Source: Pogostemon cablin
Taxonomy: Eukaryota; Streptophyta; Magnoliopsida; Lamiales; Lamiaceae
DNA: 64,000 nucleotides
Reading direction: 5' to 3'
NCBI GenBank assembly: GCA_023678885.1
Contig: CM042993.1
Coordinates: 1,076,501-1,140,500 of the forward strand
Both the position numbers and the translations under genes were made by a program. Below, one piece after another: positions 32,621-45,374 of the stretch. The notes beneath the pieces are model-generated. The model saw nothing but the letters and a program-made list of their open reading frames with translations, ran no database searches and was not told the DNA's origin. Numbering within the stretch: position 1 is the first letter of the stretch; each line of letters starts with the position of its first letter.

Positions 32621-32847
32621 TACTCCTTCCGTCCCATTTAAAGAGGGTCTTTTTTCATTTTGGGCATCATACCCAAAGAGTTCCCTTACTTTTTCATACA
32701 CATGGGACCCACACACTCCCTGATACAATTAAAATATGAGACCCACATTTTTACTAATACAACTACCCACTATACATTAAATAATAATACTCCTTAATCT
32801 ACGTGTCAAAAAGTAAAAGATCCTCTTAGTGAGGTATGGAGGGAGTA
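32621..32847. mobile_element. Stowaway-type MITE, complete
   Basis: The left end TACTCCTTCCGTCCCATTTA and the reverse-complemented right end TACTCCCTCCATACCTCACT, both followed by AAGAGG-like sequence, form inverted repeats. It has the family interior (minus strand GTGGGTAGTTGTATTAGTA). It lies just upstream of AT-rich DNA between the KUP and NHL genes. Confidence 0.8.
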
Positions 32848-34647
32848 TTTTTGTATATGTATATATAAAAAAAATGATTTTGAAATTATATTTATTAATA
32901 GATTTTCTATAGAATTGAAAAATAGGTGTAGCTGGACGGACTGTCTAAATTAACTGACTTTATAAGGAACTCAGAGATGGAAGTTTAAATTAAATGAAAA
33001 TAAAAAATGAATATTTTTAGGGGGTGATGTTAAATGGAGTATAGTAGATAATTATATGGAGACTAAAAGTCACATCATTTATTTATTATTATTATCATAA
33101 ATGGGTGAGACTTGTATAGATCAATCTCACTAATTTAACATAGAATATAATTCTTAGCAGCACAAATAAATATGAATCCTTTCCAATAAGCATTTTATTT
33201 TACAATTCATTTCATTTATCAATCTCTATAAATAATTTACATCCAAAGATTTAATTCATATCATATAGACCGTAAGGGGAATGTGACGGCACACCATTTT
33301 ATTTTATAAATAAACATTCTATTTTACAAATTTTGAGGCGTGATACTTGTTCTTCTCATACTCACTATGGCACACGTGTCGAAGAAGACATTAATTACGG
33401 ATTTTATTTTCTATTTTTCGGAAAAATACATAATCCACGCAAGCCCAATTGATATACTCGGACTACTTTATTGAATTTTTTTCCACTTCAATTTTAAATA
33501 AAATGAAAAAATAGCGGATAAGATTAGAGATATGAGATGTCTCTATTTGTCATATACTCCATGAGTTGGTTTATCGTGTATAATATTTTTATTTAATTTA
33601 TAATTATATTATTTTTTTAATAAGAAGTTTAGTTGAAATATGAATAATAATATTAATATTTAAATAATTTATTTTTTTGAAAAATTAAAATCATGCAACA
33701 TTTTATACTAAAAATACAATTTTCTAAAATCGTTTTATTTAAGCACGATGTATTCGGACACGCAAGTTTTATAATAAATAAATATTTTAGTGCAAATGAG
33801 TTTTAATAGCAAATAGCAATTCAATGTCACGATTCCATAATTTAAAAACAATATAAATTATAAATAATTAATAAGAAATCTCTTTGCATTCAATACCTTA
33901 CAAAAATTAAATGGCGTTAAATGCGAAAGAAAATAAATAAATTGAGTAGAGAAAATTTATGGAGTAATTTAAAGATTAATAAGATAAGATTTGAGGGGGT
34001 AAATATAGATAATTTGTTTTTAATTTTAAAAACTCAAACTCAAACTCAAATATGTATTTATCTTCAAAATCTATAATCTTCAGAATTGGAAACAAATTAT
34101 AGGAATCCTATGTGAATGAGTCCCTTAATCTTCTGCATGTATATTCATCTTTTTTACTTGAGTAAATAAAATAAATTAGAGCTGTTTCAAAAAAATAAAT
34201 AAATAAATAAATTAGAGAAATAACCTCTTGACCACCATTAAAGGGTAAATAAATCACATTTCACAGAGATCAAAGTTTGAGAGGGGTGTTTGTTATTGTT
34301 AAGACAAAAAAACAGCATATGTTCTCTGGTTTAAGTTGTACTAATTCTATAATACTCTACTCAGTTTCATTACCAAATCCCTTTTTTACACTGCCCTCTC
34401 TGCCTCATCTCCTTTCAGATTTATTGATTTAAATACTCAATTACACTTTTACACTGTCTTGCTACTTGCTCCTCTCTCTCTCTTATCTTTTGTCACCTCA
34501 TGCTCTCTCTCATTAATTACCCATAGAAAGTACAACTCTAAGCAGCATATAGAAAAGGAGGAATGTTGAGCTTACCCACCACATTTTCTTGAAATTCTCT
34601 GTTGATTTGGTTGTTTGTTGAGAATAAATAAATAAAGATAGAGAAGA
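32848..34647. other. AT-rich intergenic DNA and NHL-gene promoter
   Basis: No gene seen to about 34300. From 34380 on the sequence becomes CT-rich (CTCTCTCTCTCTTATC), as in many plant leaders, and is the probable core promoter and 5' UTR of the NHL gene. Confidence 0.45.
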
Positions 34648-37601
34648 ATGGGGAAGAACTGCTTAGTTCTTCTTGTAATCCTCCTGATATTTCTTGCTGG
34701 AAGCTCATCAGTTTCTGCATCACCTGCTGCCAGTGAGTACACTAATTTACACGCACAATTACACACACTCCAGTTGGTGTTATTCTTGAATCTTTCTTCT
34801 TTTTTTGGGTAAATTTGCAGAGATTGTTAGTGGGGTTGTCACAAAAGTTGTCTCCACCATTTTCAAGCGGTTGTGGTCGCTGAAATCGACCACCAAAACG
34901 GGTAAAAATCACTTCCAAAACCCACATTTCAAGAATTCCCCTGTTTGATTTTTTCATTCAGAAAAAAAAAAACTTGGTTTTTTTGGATGAAGATGAATGG
35001 TTGATGAGGGTGTTGTGATTTCAGCTATTTCCAGCCGTTCGATGATGAAATTTGAAGGTGGGTACAATGTTGAAACAGTGTTTGATGGAAGTAAACTTGG
35101 AATTGAACCTCACTCAGTGGAGATCTCACCAGATGGTGATGTTTTGATTTTGGACTCTCAGAACAGCAACATTTACAAGATCCCAACTCCATTATCTCGA
35201 TGTGAGTTGCTCTATCTCTCATTAATTTTATGAAAAAAAAATTCATGATGATAAATCTTGCCTTAATCATTGCTACAAAATGTTGCTTATGTCTAAGTAT
35301 TATTTGCAATAAAGTTGTCATCTTTGATAATTATGTCCAAATATGGATGGCATTAGTAGAATTGATTCAAGCTGTGTAGTATACTGCAATAAAGTTGTCA
35401 TCTTGATGATACATGGACACCAAGAAGCTTCTTGCAATGGCTAGAAACTTGATGATTTTAGTGGAATTTGCATAGAATTCAAGTTGATGATTATGTGTGA
35501 ATGTTGGCACCAAGAAGCCTGTCTGAAGGATTTGGAACTCAAAGATTTTAGTTGCATTCTTTTCTTGGTGATCACTCCTGATATTTGTTATTTTTACCAT
35601 TACTTTATTCTGTGTGCTCAATATTATGCTTTTGCACAGAAGAATGTTCTTCTTTTTCTCTGGATTTGATTCTCTTTTTGAATTTTTGTTAGTTTCTGGT
35701 GCTTTTTTCCTTCGACCAAGTTATGTATCATGTAGGGCTATTCCATTGTTTTATTCTCTCTTTTTAAGCTTCATTGAGTAGTTTATGTTGAGCTTTTTCT
35801 TATCCTGAACCAACTTTGCATCTAATACAGTGAAATATTTATTTCAAACTCCTTCACTTTGCAAGTCTGCGTGGTCTAATTCTCGTTTATTCGTAGAGTA
35901 AGTTTTAGATTCTAAATTGGCTTTGTTGTCTGATCAAGAATCCATATCTATAAGCCAATGTACTTCAGCATCATTCACCACTTGCCTTGAACAATTTTGT
36001 TGATCTATCATCATACATTCCATCCCATTTTGTTCGACTGCTACCCTTTTATTAAAAAGCTGTCAATTGGGGGAAGTGCTGCTTTATTCTTAATAGTTGT
36101 ATAATAGATTGGTTTATTGGTTCGACACATGTTTTATTGAACGAATGGCTGATCACAGATAGTAGACCTAAGTTGCTGGCTGGATCAGCTGAAGGGTACA
36201 CCGGGCATGTAGATGGGAAGCTAAGACAAGCAAGAATGAACCATCCGAAAGGGCTCACCGTGGATGATAGTGGGAATGTTTATGTTGCTGATACGATGAA
36301 CATGGTGATCAGGAAGATTACTGATACTGGTCTAATAAACTTTTCATACCGCTACTTTTCTTGAAAAAATAGTCCATATTCTAACGTAACCTGAAACAAT
36401 GTGTGTTATCCTTGTGCAGGAATTGTGACGATTGCGGGTGGGAAATCAGGGCGAGGAGGAGGGCATGTGGACGGCCCAAGCGAAGATGCCAAGTTTTCGG
36501 ACGATTTTGATGTGGTCTTTGTTGGAAGTACCTGCTCTCTTCTGGTCGTCGACAGGGGGAACCAAGCAATTCGAGAGATTCAACTTCATGAAGATGATTG
36601 CTCCCACCAGGATGACAACAGTCTCCATTTAGGTGAAAGATCGATTAGTTCGTTTCGTGGTCTTACCTCTGCTCTACTTCGATAATCATCCAATGTGGTA
36701 AGCCATGGTTCAATGTCTTTTCAGGAATAGCGGTTCTTGCTGCCGCTTGTTTCTTTGGTTATATGCTGGCCTTATTACAACGTAGGATTTCTTCTATGCT
36801 TTCAAATCACAATGTAAGTATTTCTAGAATTGTTTGATACTTGTTTTTCTATTTATCACCATTAGTTAGTTCTAAAGAGGCCCTACTGGTTTGCTTGTCA
36901 AGGAGCCAACGGCTTACGTGAAGAGCATGCCACCTGCGCCGTACCAGAGGCCGCCTTCCAAGTCCGTCTTACCGCCCCTCATCCCGCCTGAAGACGAATA
37001 CGACAAGCAAGACGAGGGCTTGTTCAGTTCATTGGGAAAGCTCTTTGTCTACACTGGTTCCACCATTGCTGAGATTTTTGGTGGATTAGTCCCTGGTTTC
37101 AGAAAGAAGCCCTTCCACAACCACATGCAGCAGCCCCACCATTACTCATCTCGACACACGAATGCATGGCCCGTGCAAGAGAGCTACGTCATTCCACGCG
37201 AAGACGAGCCACCTCCACTGGACAACCGTGATCCTATGCCACGAAAAGGCTATCCTTACACGGCCAAGGACGTGGAGAAAATGAGGCAGTTCAAGCAGAG
37301 CCGTTCGTACTATAACGAATGGAACGGAGAGTATCACCACCAGCAACCTCAGCGTCATGTCCAGCAGCTACAACACCATCAGAAGCATCGGCCAACCAGC
37401 CCCCGAACGTGTTACGAGACACAGAACTGCGAAACGAATGAGATAGTGTTCGGGGCCGTCCAAGAACAGGACGGACGACGAGAGGCTATGGTGATCAAGG
37501 CTGTCGACTACGGCGATCCGATGTACAACAACAGCAACAACAACAACAACAATGTTAGGTCTAGGTATAACTACATGAGTTACTCCTCCTATGGCTATTA
37601 A
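34648..37601 (+). CDS. NHL-repeat protein with signal peptide and one membrane span
   Basis: Seven exons: 34648-34732, 34821-34901, 35025-35201, 36159-36329, 36420-36632, 36725-36813 and 36903-37601. They total 1515 nt, 504 residues. A signal peptide (hydrophobic run about residues 5-25, then SASPAA) is followed by beta-propeller (NHL) blades: HSVEISPDGDVLILDSQNSN, HPKGLTVDDSGNVYVADTMN with MVIRKI, and LLVVDRGNQAIREIQ. Next comes a membrane span (AVLAAACFFGYMLALL), then a long Pro- and His-rich tail with PPAPYQRPPSKSVLPPL, GLFSSLGKLFVYTGSTIAEI and a late Asn run. This architecture is a known plant family (Arabidopsis members are about 500 residues); its biochemical role is not established. 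The propeller should face the lumen or apoplast and the tail the cytosol. Intron 3 (957 bp) is the longest. Start chosen for the signal peptide and the AAGAATGG context. Confidence 0.88.
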
Positions 37602-38838
37602 TGTTATGAGTTCTTGACAACATTAAACAGGTTTTAACTGCTGTGTATAAAAGATGTCAGATCAAGAAATGCTTTTCATGGATGTGTAGTTTCACTTGGC
37701 TCTAGAAAATTGCCCCCCATCCCCCTGATGACTACTTTATACATCTGTCAACTTCTGATTGATTGGAAAAGATGTTTTCTGAAGCTTATAATGTTAAAGG
37801 GAACATACGCGTGATCCCTCATATTCTTGGTAATGAATTCTCTGACAAAGGCAGCCACACTATTTATAATAGGAGTATAATCAGAAAACAAAATTAAATT
37901 TATTTAAATAAACATTTATCAATATATTTTTTTAGCTTAAAATGTAGAATACTCTAATTACTTGTAATCAGCATTCATGAACATGGGAATGAATGAAACC
38001 CTATCTTATCTACAACCTTGGAACAATGTTTATTACAATTACTACCATGTCTAATTATAGGACCACTGCAAACAATATCTTCATACCTTGGTACTGCTGA
38101 AACCTAGTCAATGAGGCACAAACACCAATAATATTTCTTTATTATTTAATTTTGAATAAAATATCTCACGTTCTTCAATTTTATTATTATTACTATTAAA
38201 TTTAAATGAATTTAAAATAATTTTGGATTTTTATTGGATCTTGGTCCGACAGAATATGGTTTTGTATCATAAACTATTTTGGCGGGTGGTTCGAGTTTAG
38301 TCAACCACCATGAACTTGAAGGCTGAAGCCTATGTTGGATAAATGGACTCAAGAGTCCACTAAACTAGTCGAAACCCATTTTTGCGATTTGGGCCTTCGT
38401 AACTATTTATGGGCTTCTGACAAGGATTAATGGGCTTAAAAATAATTTGTAGCAAGGTGCTGAAATGGATTGAAAATTTAATGCTATGAAATGAACATAT
38501 ATATGAAATAATAATAATGGTTACAAATTTGTTAACTTATGGAGTACTTTTCTATGTTTTAAAAAAAAAAAAATCAATTTAGCAATAAATAAATAAATAA
38601 TAATATTAAATATAAATAAATAAACATGGTCTGGCTCGTGGCCCACTAGTGAGTTGGAGTTGACAGCTGTACTCACTCGCTAATCCTCTGTTCAATCCAG
38701 ATGTCCGTTAACACTTGACACACAAAATTGGAGTAGCGAACAACCTTACCATCGCTTCGCCGTTAAATCAAAATTAGGGTTTATAGATTGCAGAATTTCC
38801 CAAACCATTTCTCCAACTCACCTCATTCTTTTCTCTCC
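37602..38838. other. Intergenic DNA between the NHL gene and the next gene
   Basis: About 37602-37780 is probable 3' UTR. The 38280-38460 stretch contains several GGGCTT or TGGGCC-like motifs (GGGCCTTCG, GGGCTTCTG, GGGCTTAAA). The last 130 bases are likely 5' UTR of the gene at 38839. Confidence 0.4.
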
Positions 38839-39303
38839 ATGGAGCAATCCGCTGCAGAGATCCCCGTCAGAGACGAAAGCTTCGGTGGTGACTTGCATGA
38901 CGCCGCGTTCCTCCGCCGTGGATGCTGTCGCTTCTTCAATTTCCCATGTTTCGAACACAAAAGATCGGACAATTGGGAGCGAATCTCGACCCCAAATGAG
39001 ACTGTCAAACGGAATTGGTGGGCGAAGGGAATCGATACATTGAAAAAGGTGAGAGAATGGTCGGAGCTCGTGGCCGGGCCGAAATGGAAGACGTTCATTC
39101 GGCGGTTCAATAAGGGCGGCGGAAGCAGGGCGAAGGCGGGGAAATTCCAGTACGATCCTTCGAGTTATTCTCTGAATTTCGATGAGGGGCAGGGGCAAAA
39201 TTGGGATCCTGATAGCGATTTGATTTTCCGGGACTTCTCTTCACGATATACGGCGATACCGGTGCAAAACGTGCTGACGAAGGATTCGATATCGTCCATG
39301 TGA
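38839..39303 (+). CDS. Small plant protein of unknown function
   Basis: An intron-less ORF of 154 residues from ATG 38839; I prefer this start because the longer open frame begins at a TTG. The protein is soluble and basic in its middle part. Visible features are a Cys- and Phe-rich patch (RGCCRFFNFPCF, about residues 29-40), a Trp-rich WWAKGIDTLKKVREWSELVA helix, a basic Gly/Lys stretch (RRFNKGGGSRAKAG) and a motif KFQYDPSSYSLNFDEG. I recall plant proteins with this kind of YDP-SY-LNFD motif annotated only as stress-induced or unknown. There is no signal peptide or membrane span. Codon use and the higher GC than the surroundings support a real gene. Confidence 0.75.
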   Translation: MEQSAAEIPVRDESFGGDLHDAAFLRRGCCRFFNFPCFEHKRSDNWERISTPNETVKRNWWAKGIDTLKKVREWSELVAGPKWKTFIRRFNKGGGSRAKAGKFQYDPSSYSLNFDEGQGQNWDPDSDLIFRDFSSRYTAIPVQNVLTKDSISSM

Positions 39304-41559
39304 CATTCACGTGCGGCAGCGGAGGATTAGGGGTGGCAGTTGGCACGCCGAAGAATTGGCGGGAATTTGTCAATTGTGTGGCTTGATTGATTATTTAATT
39401 TTTGCTGGTAAATAGTTTTTTTAGTAAAATTTTCAAAAGAAATTTATTTATGATATATTTGTTGATTGAAAGACACAAATGACAAGCAAAAGAAACTTTG
39501 ATAAATATTGGTTTCATTGTTGTGGAGTTTAGAATTGCACACTTCTACTTCAAATTTTCTTTTTATTAATTTTGACTTTGAAAAAAATTTCTACACGATT
39601 ATGTTCTTATAAATTAGTAGTATATGATCACTCATGTAAATTTATTCTTGTATTTTTAACTAAAAGTTAATTAAAAATAAAAGTTACAAAGTTCTTGTAG
39701 AAGTGTAAAATAATTGTGTAAAATTAGGAGTAATTATGGTTGGTGTATGTATTAGTCAATGTTAAAATATGCCCATAATTAATACTCCCTCTATTTCATC
39801 CAAATTTATGTTAGCTTTTTTTTTTTTTTTGAATGGATGACAAATGGTAAACATTACGAGGGGATTTCAAATGGTAGATCCTTAGATATGTATAACCATG
39901 TAAAATATTGTGTAATTTTATATTTTTAATAACTTCCTAAACCCTGATAAAGAAAAATTGATAATATTCTTTAAAAAAAAATACTCTTCAAGTAATAAAA
40001 AGACCTACTAATGTTACCCATACAAGATTTGATGAGGCAATCCATTCAACATCTTTTGTAACTAAGGAGTAGTATTTTATTAAAACTAAATAAATTAAAC
40101 CATAGTGAAGGTCCACAAGGATGGAGTTATACGAGTGTATATGTAGAGGTGGGGGGGTGGGGGGGGGTGGGTTAAAGAAGCAAGCCTGTCAAAGATCTGA
40201 TATGGGCCGACTCCGAACTCTTTTACGTTAACCCCACCACATGATTTGGTACACATGCTCCTTCCTACTCTATTTCTTTTTATTTAACTAATAATATTAC
40301 TTCAATTAAATCAAATTACTAAAACATCAATTAACATAAACACTTCCAACAAAAAAAAAAAATCAATTACCTAACATTTAATTTTAATCATATATAGTTA
40401 GAACAAAAACAATCAGAAACCTCTCTTTTAAAAAAAACAAAAAAATCAGAAACGCTCTCTTAATCCATAGGCCAGACAAAAAATAAATATTAGTACATGG
40501 AATAATTATAATGAGTAGTAGTAGCATTTAACTATTTATCAGTTTGTTAATATACAATCAAATAAACCCCATATGCACATGAGGACAATAATATGGTACC
40601 TAATGCATTTTAGCCCTTGTGTTGTATGCAAGTTGGAAACACAAAAATGCAGTATTTAAAAATTGGATATTCATAATAATGATAATTATTTTTATAATAG
40701 ATCAATAAAAGACAACAACTCCTTTGGACCCCACCCCCAAAAAAAAGAGAAAAAAGAAAATAATCTATTCTAATAAAGTATAAAACAAAAGTTGGCACAT
40801 TGAACAAACACTATAAAAAGAAGGTTTGAATGCAAAAGAACTCTTATCACAAGAAAAATTCTTACACAACCCATTCATGGCTCCCACCACAAGGTCCCAA
40901 TCCAAAAAGAAACAATTTTAAATACTACACAAAACAGTTTTATCACTGCTCACACTAACAAGAATAGGGTTGGAAACAATCATTGCATTAAAAAAAAATG
41001 AAGGCAAATAACGAATAAACCACAACAAACATGGTGGATTCGATGCTAATCCTTAAGTGCATTCTGATCGAAGAATTCGAACCAAGCATGCCCTTAATAA
41101 GAATGTAGCACAAACATATAGTCTACATCTATAGAGCTCTCTAACTTAAAGGGGGGGGGGATAAGGGGTGAAACATTACTAGTATGAATAGTAATCCTTA
41201 ATCTGATGTTGAAATAAATTATATAACAGTGATTTGGCACCACCAATGATGGATATGTGAATTTCTGCATATATGATGAAATTCTTTTTAGAAAATAACA
41301 CAAGCAGAGAAGCAAAATTAACCTACAAGCAATAACGTGTTCAAGCATTTGTTGTTGGTTTACGGGAGGGGGGGTTGCAAAACAGAAAAACTATTATCAA
41401 CACATCAATTATATAGATATAACATGTAACAAAATATCACCAGATTCTTTCCAAATTCCAATCATGCAGTTAAATATCAGAACAAAAGCAAATCAGACAC
41501 CCCTATATAACTGCTATGATGGATGATGAATCAAAAAATTGTAAATAGCATGACACCTT
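39304..41559. other. Intergenic DNA between convergent genes
   Basis: Holds a lone Stowaway-like end (ATACTCCCTCTATTTCATCC, about 39780), a G-rich tract (40148-40171) and a run of ten G at 41151. 41000-41559 is likely the 3' UTR and flank of the minus-strand ATL46-like gene. No coding sequence seen. Confidence 0.45.
40148..40171 (+). repeat. G-rich tract, possible G-quadruplex
   Basis: GG, T, then G7, T, then about nine G, T and GGG follow one another within 24 bases. Such runs can form a four-stranded G structure. It lies in intergenic DNA about 850 bases after the small gene at 38839-39303. Confidence 0.6.
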
Positions 41560-42762
41560 TCAGATGCCTTCTCGTCTATGCATCCATGTTAAACCCAAGT
41601 TAGGAGGTGATAAATTGTCCGATTGGGGATTTGAGGAACTTGCAAACTTCCCCTTCTTCGACCACAACCAAATCTTGGAAACAGAGTAGCTATCAGTCTT
41701 TGCACCTATACTTATCTTCTTTCCATCTGTGTTTTCATCTGTAGAATTAGCAGATTGGTCATTTTCTTGGACAAGCTTGGCCCCCTGTCTAGCTCGGTCT
41801 TGGCTCAAGGCCACACGAAGATTAGCATCACCCACTACATACTGGTAAGAACCCAGGGAATAACACCTTCTAGCATCCAAGTTACTACTGCTAGTCTCTC
41901 CTCCTACATCACCCCCATCATCAGTTCCATTCAATTTCCGGAATTTTCCAAGCCTTACAGGAAACACCCCCTTTTGAGTCGTGACTTCCTCAATTTCCAT
42001 CCTCTTCTGATATACAGAGAATACATTATCTCCATAATTGGGGCATCCATCTTCCACCCTAAAATCATCATATTCGAAAATTGGGTTCTCTATTGAAAAT
42101 CCGGGGTTGAAAAGAGTCCCCCTACAAAGTGGACAAGTTGAATTCGACAACAGCCAAGTATCAATGCAATTGATATGAAAAGCATGGCTACACATGGGGA
42201 GCAATCTCAATTGGTCATTCTCAGAGAATTCACACAAACAAACAGGACAATCAAAGGGCTCTTTAGGACCAACAACCTCCTTATACGAGAACACTGGCAG
42301 TGCATCTATGAAAGCTTGATCTAAACCAGAATCATGTAAATGAAAGAGCTGCTGTAGCTGTCTCTGAAGGGCATCAGAAGAGGAAGCTTCAACGTTTCTT
42401 TGGAACTGAGAGGATGATGGGTTTTTGGTAAGAAATCTAACAAGCAAGTGAAGAAGACCAGATATGAAGAAAAGAACTGCTAAAATCACTATAATGAACA
42501 GCACAGCAGGGCTTATTCTCGTTCCAGATGAAGATGGTGAAGAGGGGGTTGATTCTTTGTGGAAATCACTGCCAACAACATATGAAGAAGGTGGTGAAGG
42601 AATCAGAGGAGGAGGGTACACCAAAACACCATCTTTCTGGTTGATTCTATGATTAATCCAAGACATTTTCAAATGGGTATGGGAATGGGCATGCCGAGGA
42701 AACCACCTCTGTTCTTGCATTTCTACTCTTGGAAAAACAACCTCAACATACCCATAAATCAT
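41560..42762 (-). CDS. ATL46: RING-H2 finger E3 ubiquitin ligase, ATL46-like
   Basis: A single-exon minus-strand ORF of 400 residues from the first ATG (42762); the family start is more likely Met33 (42666, MSWINHRINQKDG), giving 368 residues. After a Pro/Ser-rich segment comes one membrane span (about residues 83-111, ISPAVLFIIVILAVLFFISG), then DALQRQLQQLFHLHDSGLDQ with the ATL GLD motif. The RING-H2 ligands are Cys172, Cys175, Cys191, His193, His196, Cys199, Cys210 and Cys213. The tail has SSNLDARRCYSLGSYQYVVG and a SVSKIWLWSKKGKF segment that I recognise from Arabidopsis ATL46 and its close relatives. It should be a membrane-bound ubiquitin ligase; its substrates are not known to me. A run of 26 T in the mRNA sense precedes the first ATG. 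Confidence 0.9.
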   Translation of the reverse strand: MIYGYVEVVFPRVEMQEQRWFPRHAHSHTHLKMSWINHRINQKDGVLVYPPPLIPSPPSSYVVGSDFHKESTPSSPSSSGTRISPAVLFIIVILAVLFFISGLLHLLVRFLTKNPSSSQFQRNVEASSSDALQRQLQQLFHLHDSGLDQAFIDALPVFSYKEVVGPKEPFDCPVCLCEFSENDQLRLLPMCSHAFHINCIDTWLLSNSTCPLCRGTLFNPGFSIENPIFEYDDFRVEDGCPNYGDNVFSVYQKRMEIEEVTTQKGVFPVRLGKFRKLNGTDDGGDVGGETSSSNLDARRCYSLGSYQYVVGDANLRVALSQDRARQGAKLVQENDQSANSTDENTDGKKISIGAKTDSYSVSKIWLWSKKGKFASSSNPQSDNLSPPNLGLTWMHRREGI

Positions 42763-42780
42763 ACCCCAGCCATTTTCTGA

Positions 42781-42806
42781 AAAAAAAAAAAAAAAAAAAA
42801 AAAAAA
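42781..42806. repeat. Homopolymer A run (T run in the ATL46-like leader)
   Basis: About 26 A on the plus strand lie 19 bases upstream of the first ATG of the minus-strand gene. In the transcript this is a poly-U tract immediately before the start region. Its length is likely to vary between individuals or assemblies. Confidence 0.9.
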
Positions 42807-43738
42807 CAGCAACTTTCTAGCCCTCAAATTTGTGCAAGAAACAGGAAAGTATGATAGAGCAGCAGGTGGGATGGTTCTACTAATGAAACATTTTTTATTC
42901 TTATTCTGAGAGTGAATCCCAAACAACTGATTGTTCAAATTCAATTAACCAAAAGATGACGAAACCACTTAACTTTATAGATTGAGTCTCTACCTACCTT
43001 GATACTGAAGATGACAACTCCATTTGTGTATATTAAATATGGACCCAATTCTTGCAGCTGCACCAAAAACCCTAGAGGCACAGCTTTCCCTTTGGAATCT
43101 TACACCCTTTTTATAATAGTATTACCGAAATTAAGAGAGTTTAGTAGGAAATAGACTCACACTCCCTCTCTCTCGAAAACAAATATTTTGTCATATTTAA
43201 GCAGATAAATACAGACAAGATTGAGTATCAGTGTTTTATATTGGCATACCATCAAACAAGATGTGTGCCTTATGGAATGAAAGAGATGGATGTAATTTCT
43301 CACTCTATGGTTTCAACAAATAGGGAAGAAAATCCCAAAAGGGTCGTCTCGAATCACTAGTTTCCAAGGTGAATGATTATGCCAAAAAAGACACCATTTT
43401 TATTTTTCTGTAATATTGAAAATAAATTAAAGGAAAATTTAAAAAAAATTGTAGATTGAAATACACGCGCCGTCGGAGCTCGTGGTCTGTGGTCAGTAAT
43501 TTACCGACAAAACGCCTCATCGTATGGCCATTGAATGTGGGAGGGAGTTACATTGAAAGCTGACGATAATTGATAATGCCAGACTAGATTTACCTTTTCC
43601 AAGGGGAAGATTTGAATGATTTCATTTTTTACTAAATGAGATTACGAAATTTGTTCAAATTGAGTCATTTTATTTTAAAGGTTAAAACTTGTGTGTTTTT
43701 GGGCATCGTGTGTTCATAGCCTCTAGTATTAAATAGTA
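42807..43738. other. Promoter and leader of the ATL46-like gene, then intergenic DNA
   Basis: The upstream leader continues to at least 43000. No supported gene; an intron in the leader is possible but not resolved. Confidence 0.4.
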
Positions 43739-43833
43739 TACTCCCTCTGTCGGTCAAACTGCAACGTTTGACCGCATAAAACTTTCACAAAAGTTACAAT
43801 AAATGTTGCAATATAGGCGGGTTAGAGGGAGTA
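43739..43833. mobile_element. 95-bp Stowaway-like MITE
   Basis: The left end TACTCCCTCTGTCGGTCAAA and the reverse-complemented right end TACTCCCTCTAACCCGCCTA both lead into TTGCAAC-like sequence. At 95 bp it is little more than two terminal repeats. TA borders are present. Confidence 0.75.
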
Positions 43834-44444
43834 CTCTTTAATAATAAGGATATATGTTTTTTTTAATAAAAAAAATGAAATTGTATATCATTTATAACAA
43901 AATATTGTATCATTACCAACTCCATAAGACTAACGCTAATTCAAATTCTATGAATTTGAAAATGAATGAATTTTAAATTCTTTCATTTGAATTATATTGT
44001 TTGGATGTATGATGAAATTATAAAATAATTTTTATATGTAGTTCAACAATTACTTTTTAATTTTAATTTAAAAAATTACTATCTCTGTCCCATGTATTTT
44101 TTCCATTTTCTGTTTTGGGTGTTCCACGTATTTTTATTCATTTCATTAATAGTAAAAATATATTACACATCTTATTAACTTTTTACATTTTATTCATTAA
44201 TCCCAATTTTATTTTTTTTACACTTTATTTATTCTTCATTCCCAACAACTTTAATAATTTTTGAACAATTAAAAAATATCAAATTCAAATAGATGATTTG
44301 AAATTCATTAATTTAAAATTTTGAATTTATAAATTTTGAAGAAAATATTTATAAATCTCAAACTATAACATCCATTTTTATTGAAACCATATTCATATGC
44401 AACTAAAGACTTAATTAAAATTTGAGAAAAAATATCACGGAATT

Positions 44445-44700
44445 ACGAAATAAATAATAAATCAATCATGAGATGTAATTTACGTGTAAATCGTTTTGTA
44501 AAGATGGTGTAAAATTTTATAAAGTAAAAATATTACATAAATAATTTTTAAATTGTAAAACATTTTAGAATATCAAATGGACTAAACGAAATAAATAATA
44601 AATTACGTGTAAATCGGTTGGTGCAAAATTTTATAAAGTAAAAATATTAGATAAATAATTTTTAAATTGCAAAACATTGAGAATATCAAATGGATTAAAT
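44445..44700. repeat. Two tandem copies of a 115-141-bp AT-rich unit
   Basis: Copy 1 (44445-44585) and copy 2 (44586-44700) share ACGAAATAAATAATAA, TTACGTGTAAATCG, AAAATTTTATAAAGTA, ATAAATAATTTTTAAATTG and GAATATCAAATGGA. Copy 2 lacks about 26 bases. A partial third copy (ATAAATAATTTTTAAATCTC) occurs at about 45284. Confidence 0.85.
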
Positions 44701-45374
44701 GAAAATTTTTAAAAGTATTTTAGCATTTCAAGAGGTTTTTAAAATAATATGAATAATTATCAAAAGAATGGAATTTGATATTTAGACATTCTAAATATAA
44801 AAAGAATAAGTTGAGAATATCTTTAAATTAAAAATAATAAAATAATCTAACGTAAAATAAAGATATATATCAAATTGTAATATATATCAAAATATATAAG
44901 TTGTAAAAAAATTGAGTAAATATAAATATCAATAATAAAGATAATTTAATATAAAGAAAATATTACAAAATACAGGATGCTACACAAATCCTTCCATCCA
45001 AACCTCTATATCTATCTATCAAAATGGCATGTTTCCCACGGGTTTAGTTTAGTTTCATATTAACTATTATATGTAAACTTTCTCAATAAATTATTCATTC
45101 TAATTCTCTATTATTTGAACTTAATTATTATTATTTCTCAATAATTCACTTGGAGCTTTGATGAATTTACCGTCACTGATGATGATGATTTATTAGTAAT
45201 CAGATTAGTATTTTATATCTTTTCGTGCGCGCATACATAAATGTTGTTTGTTAAATGTACAGAAATCACAAAAAAAGTACATAAATAATTTTTAAATCTC
45301 AAAACATTTGAGAATAATTATCAAGAATAATTATCAAGAATGAAATTTGATATTTAGACATTGAATATTTTTTT

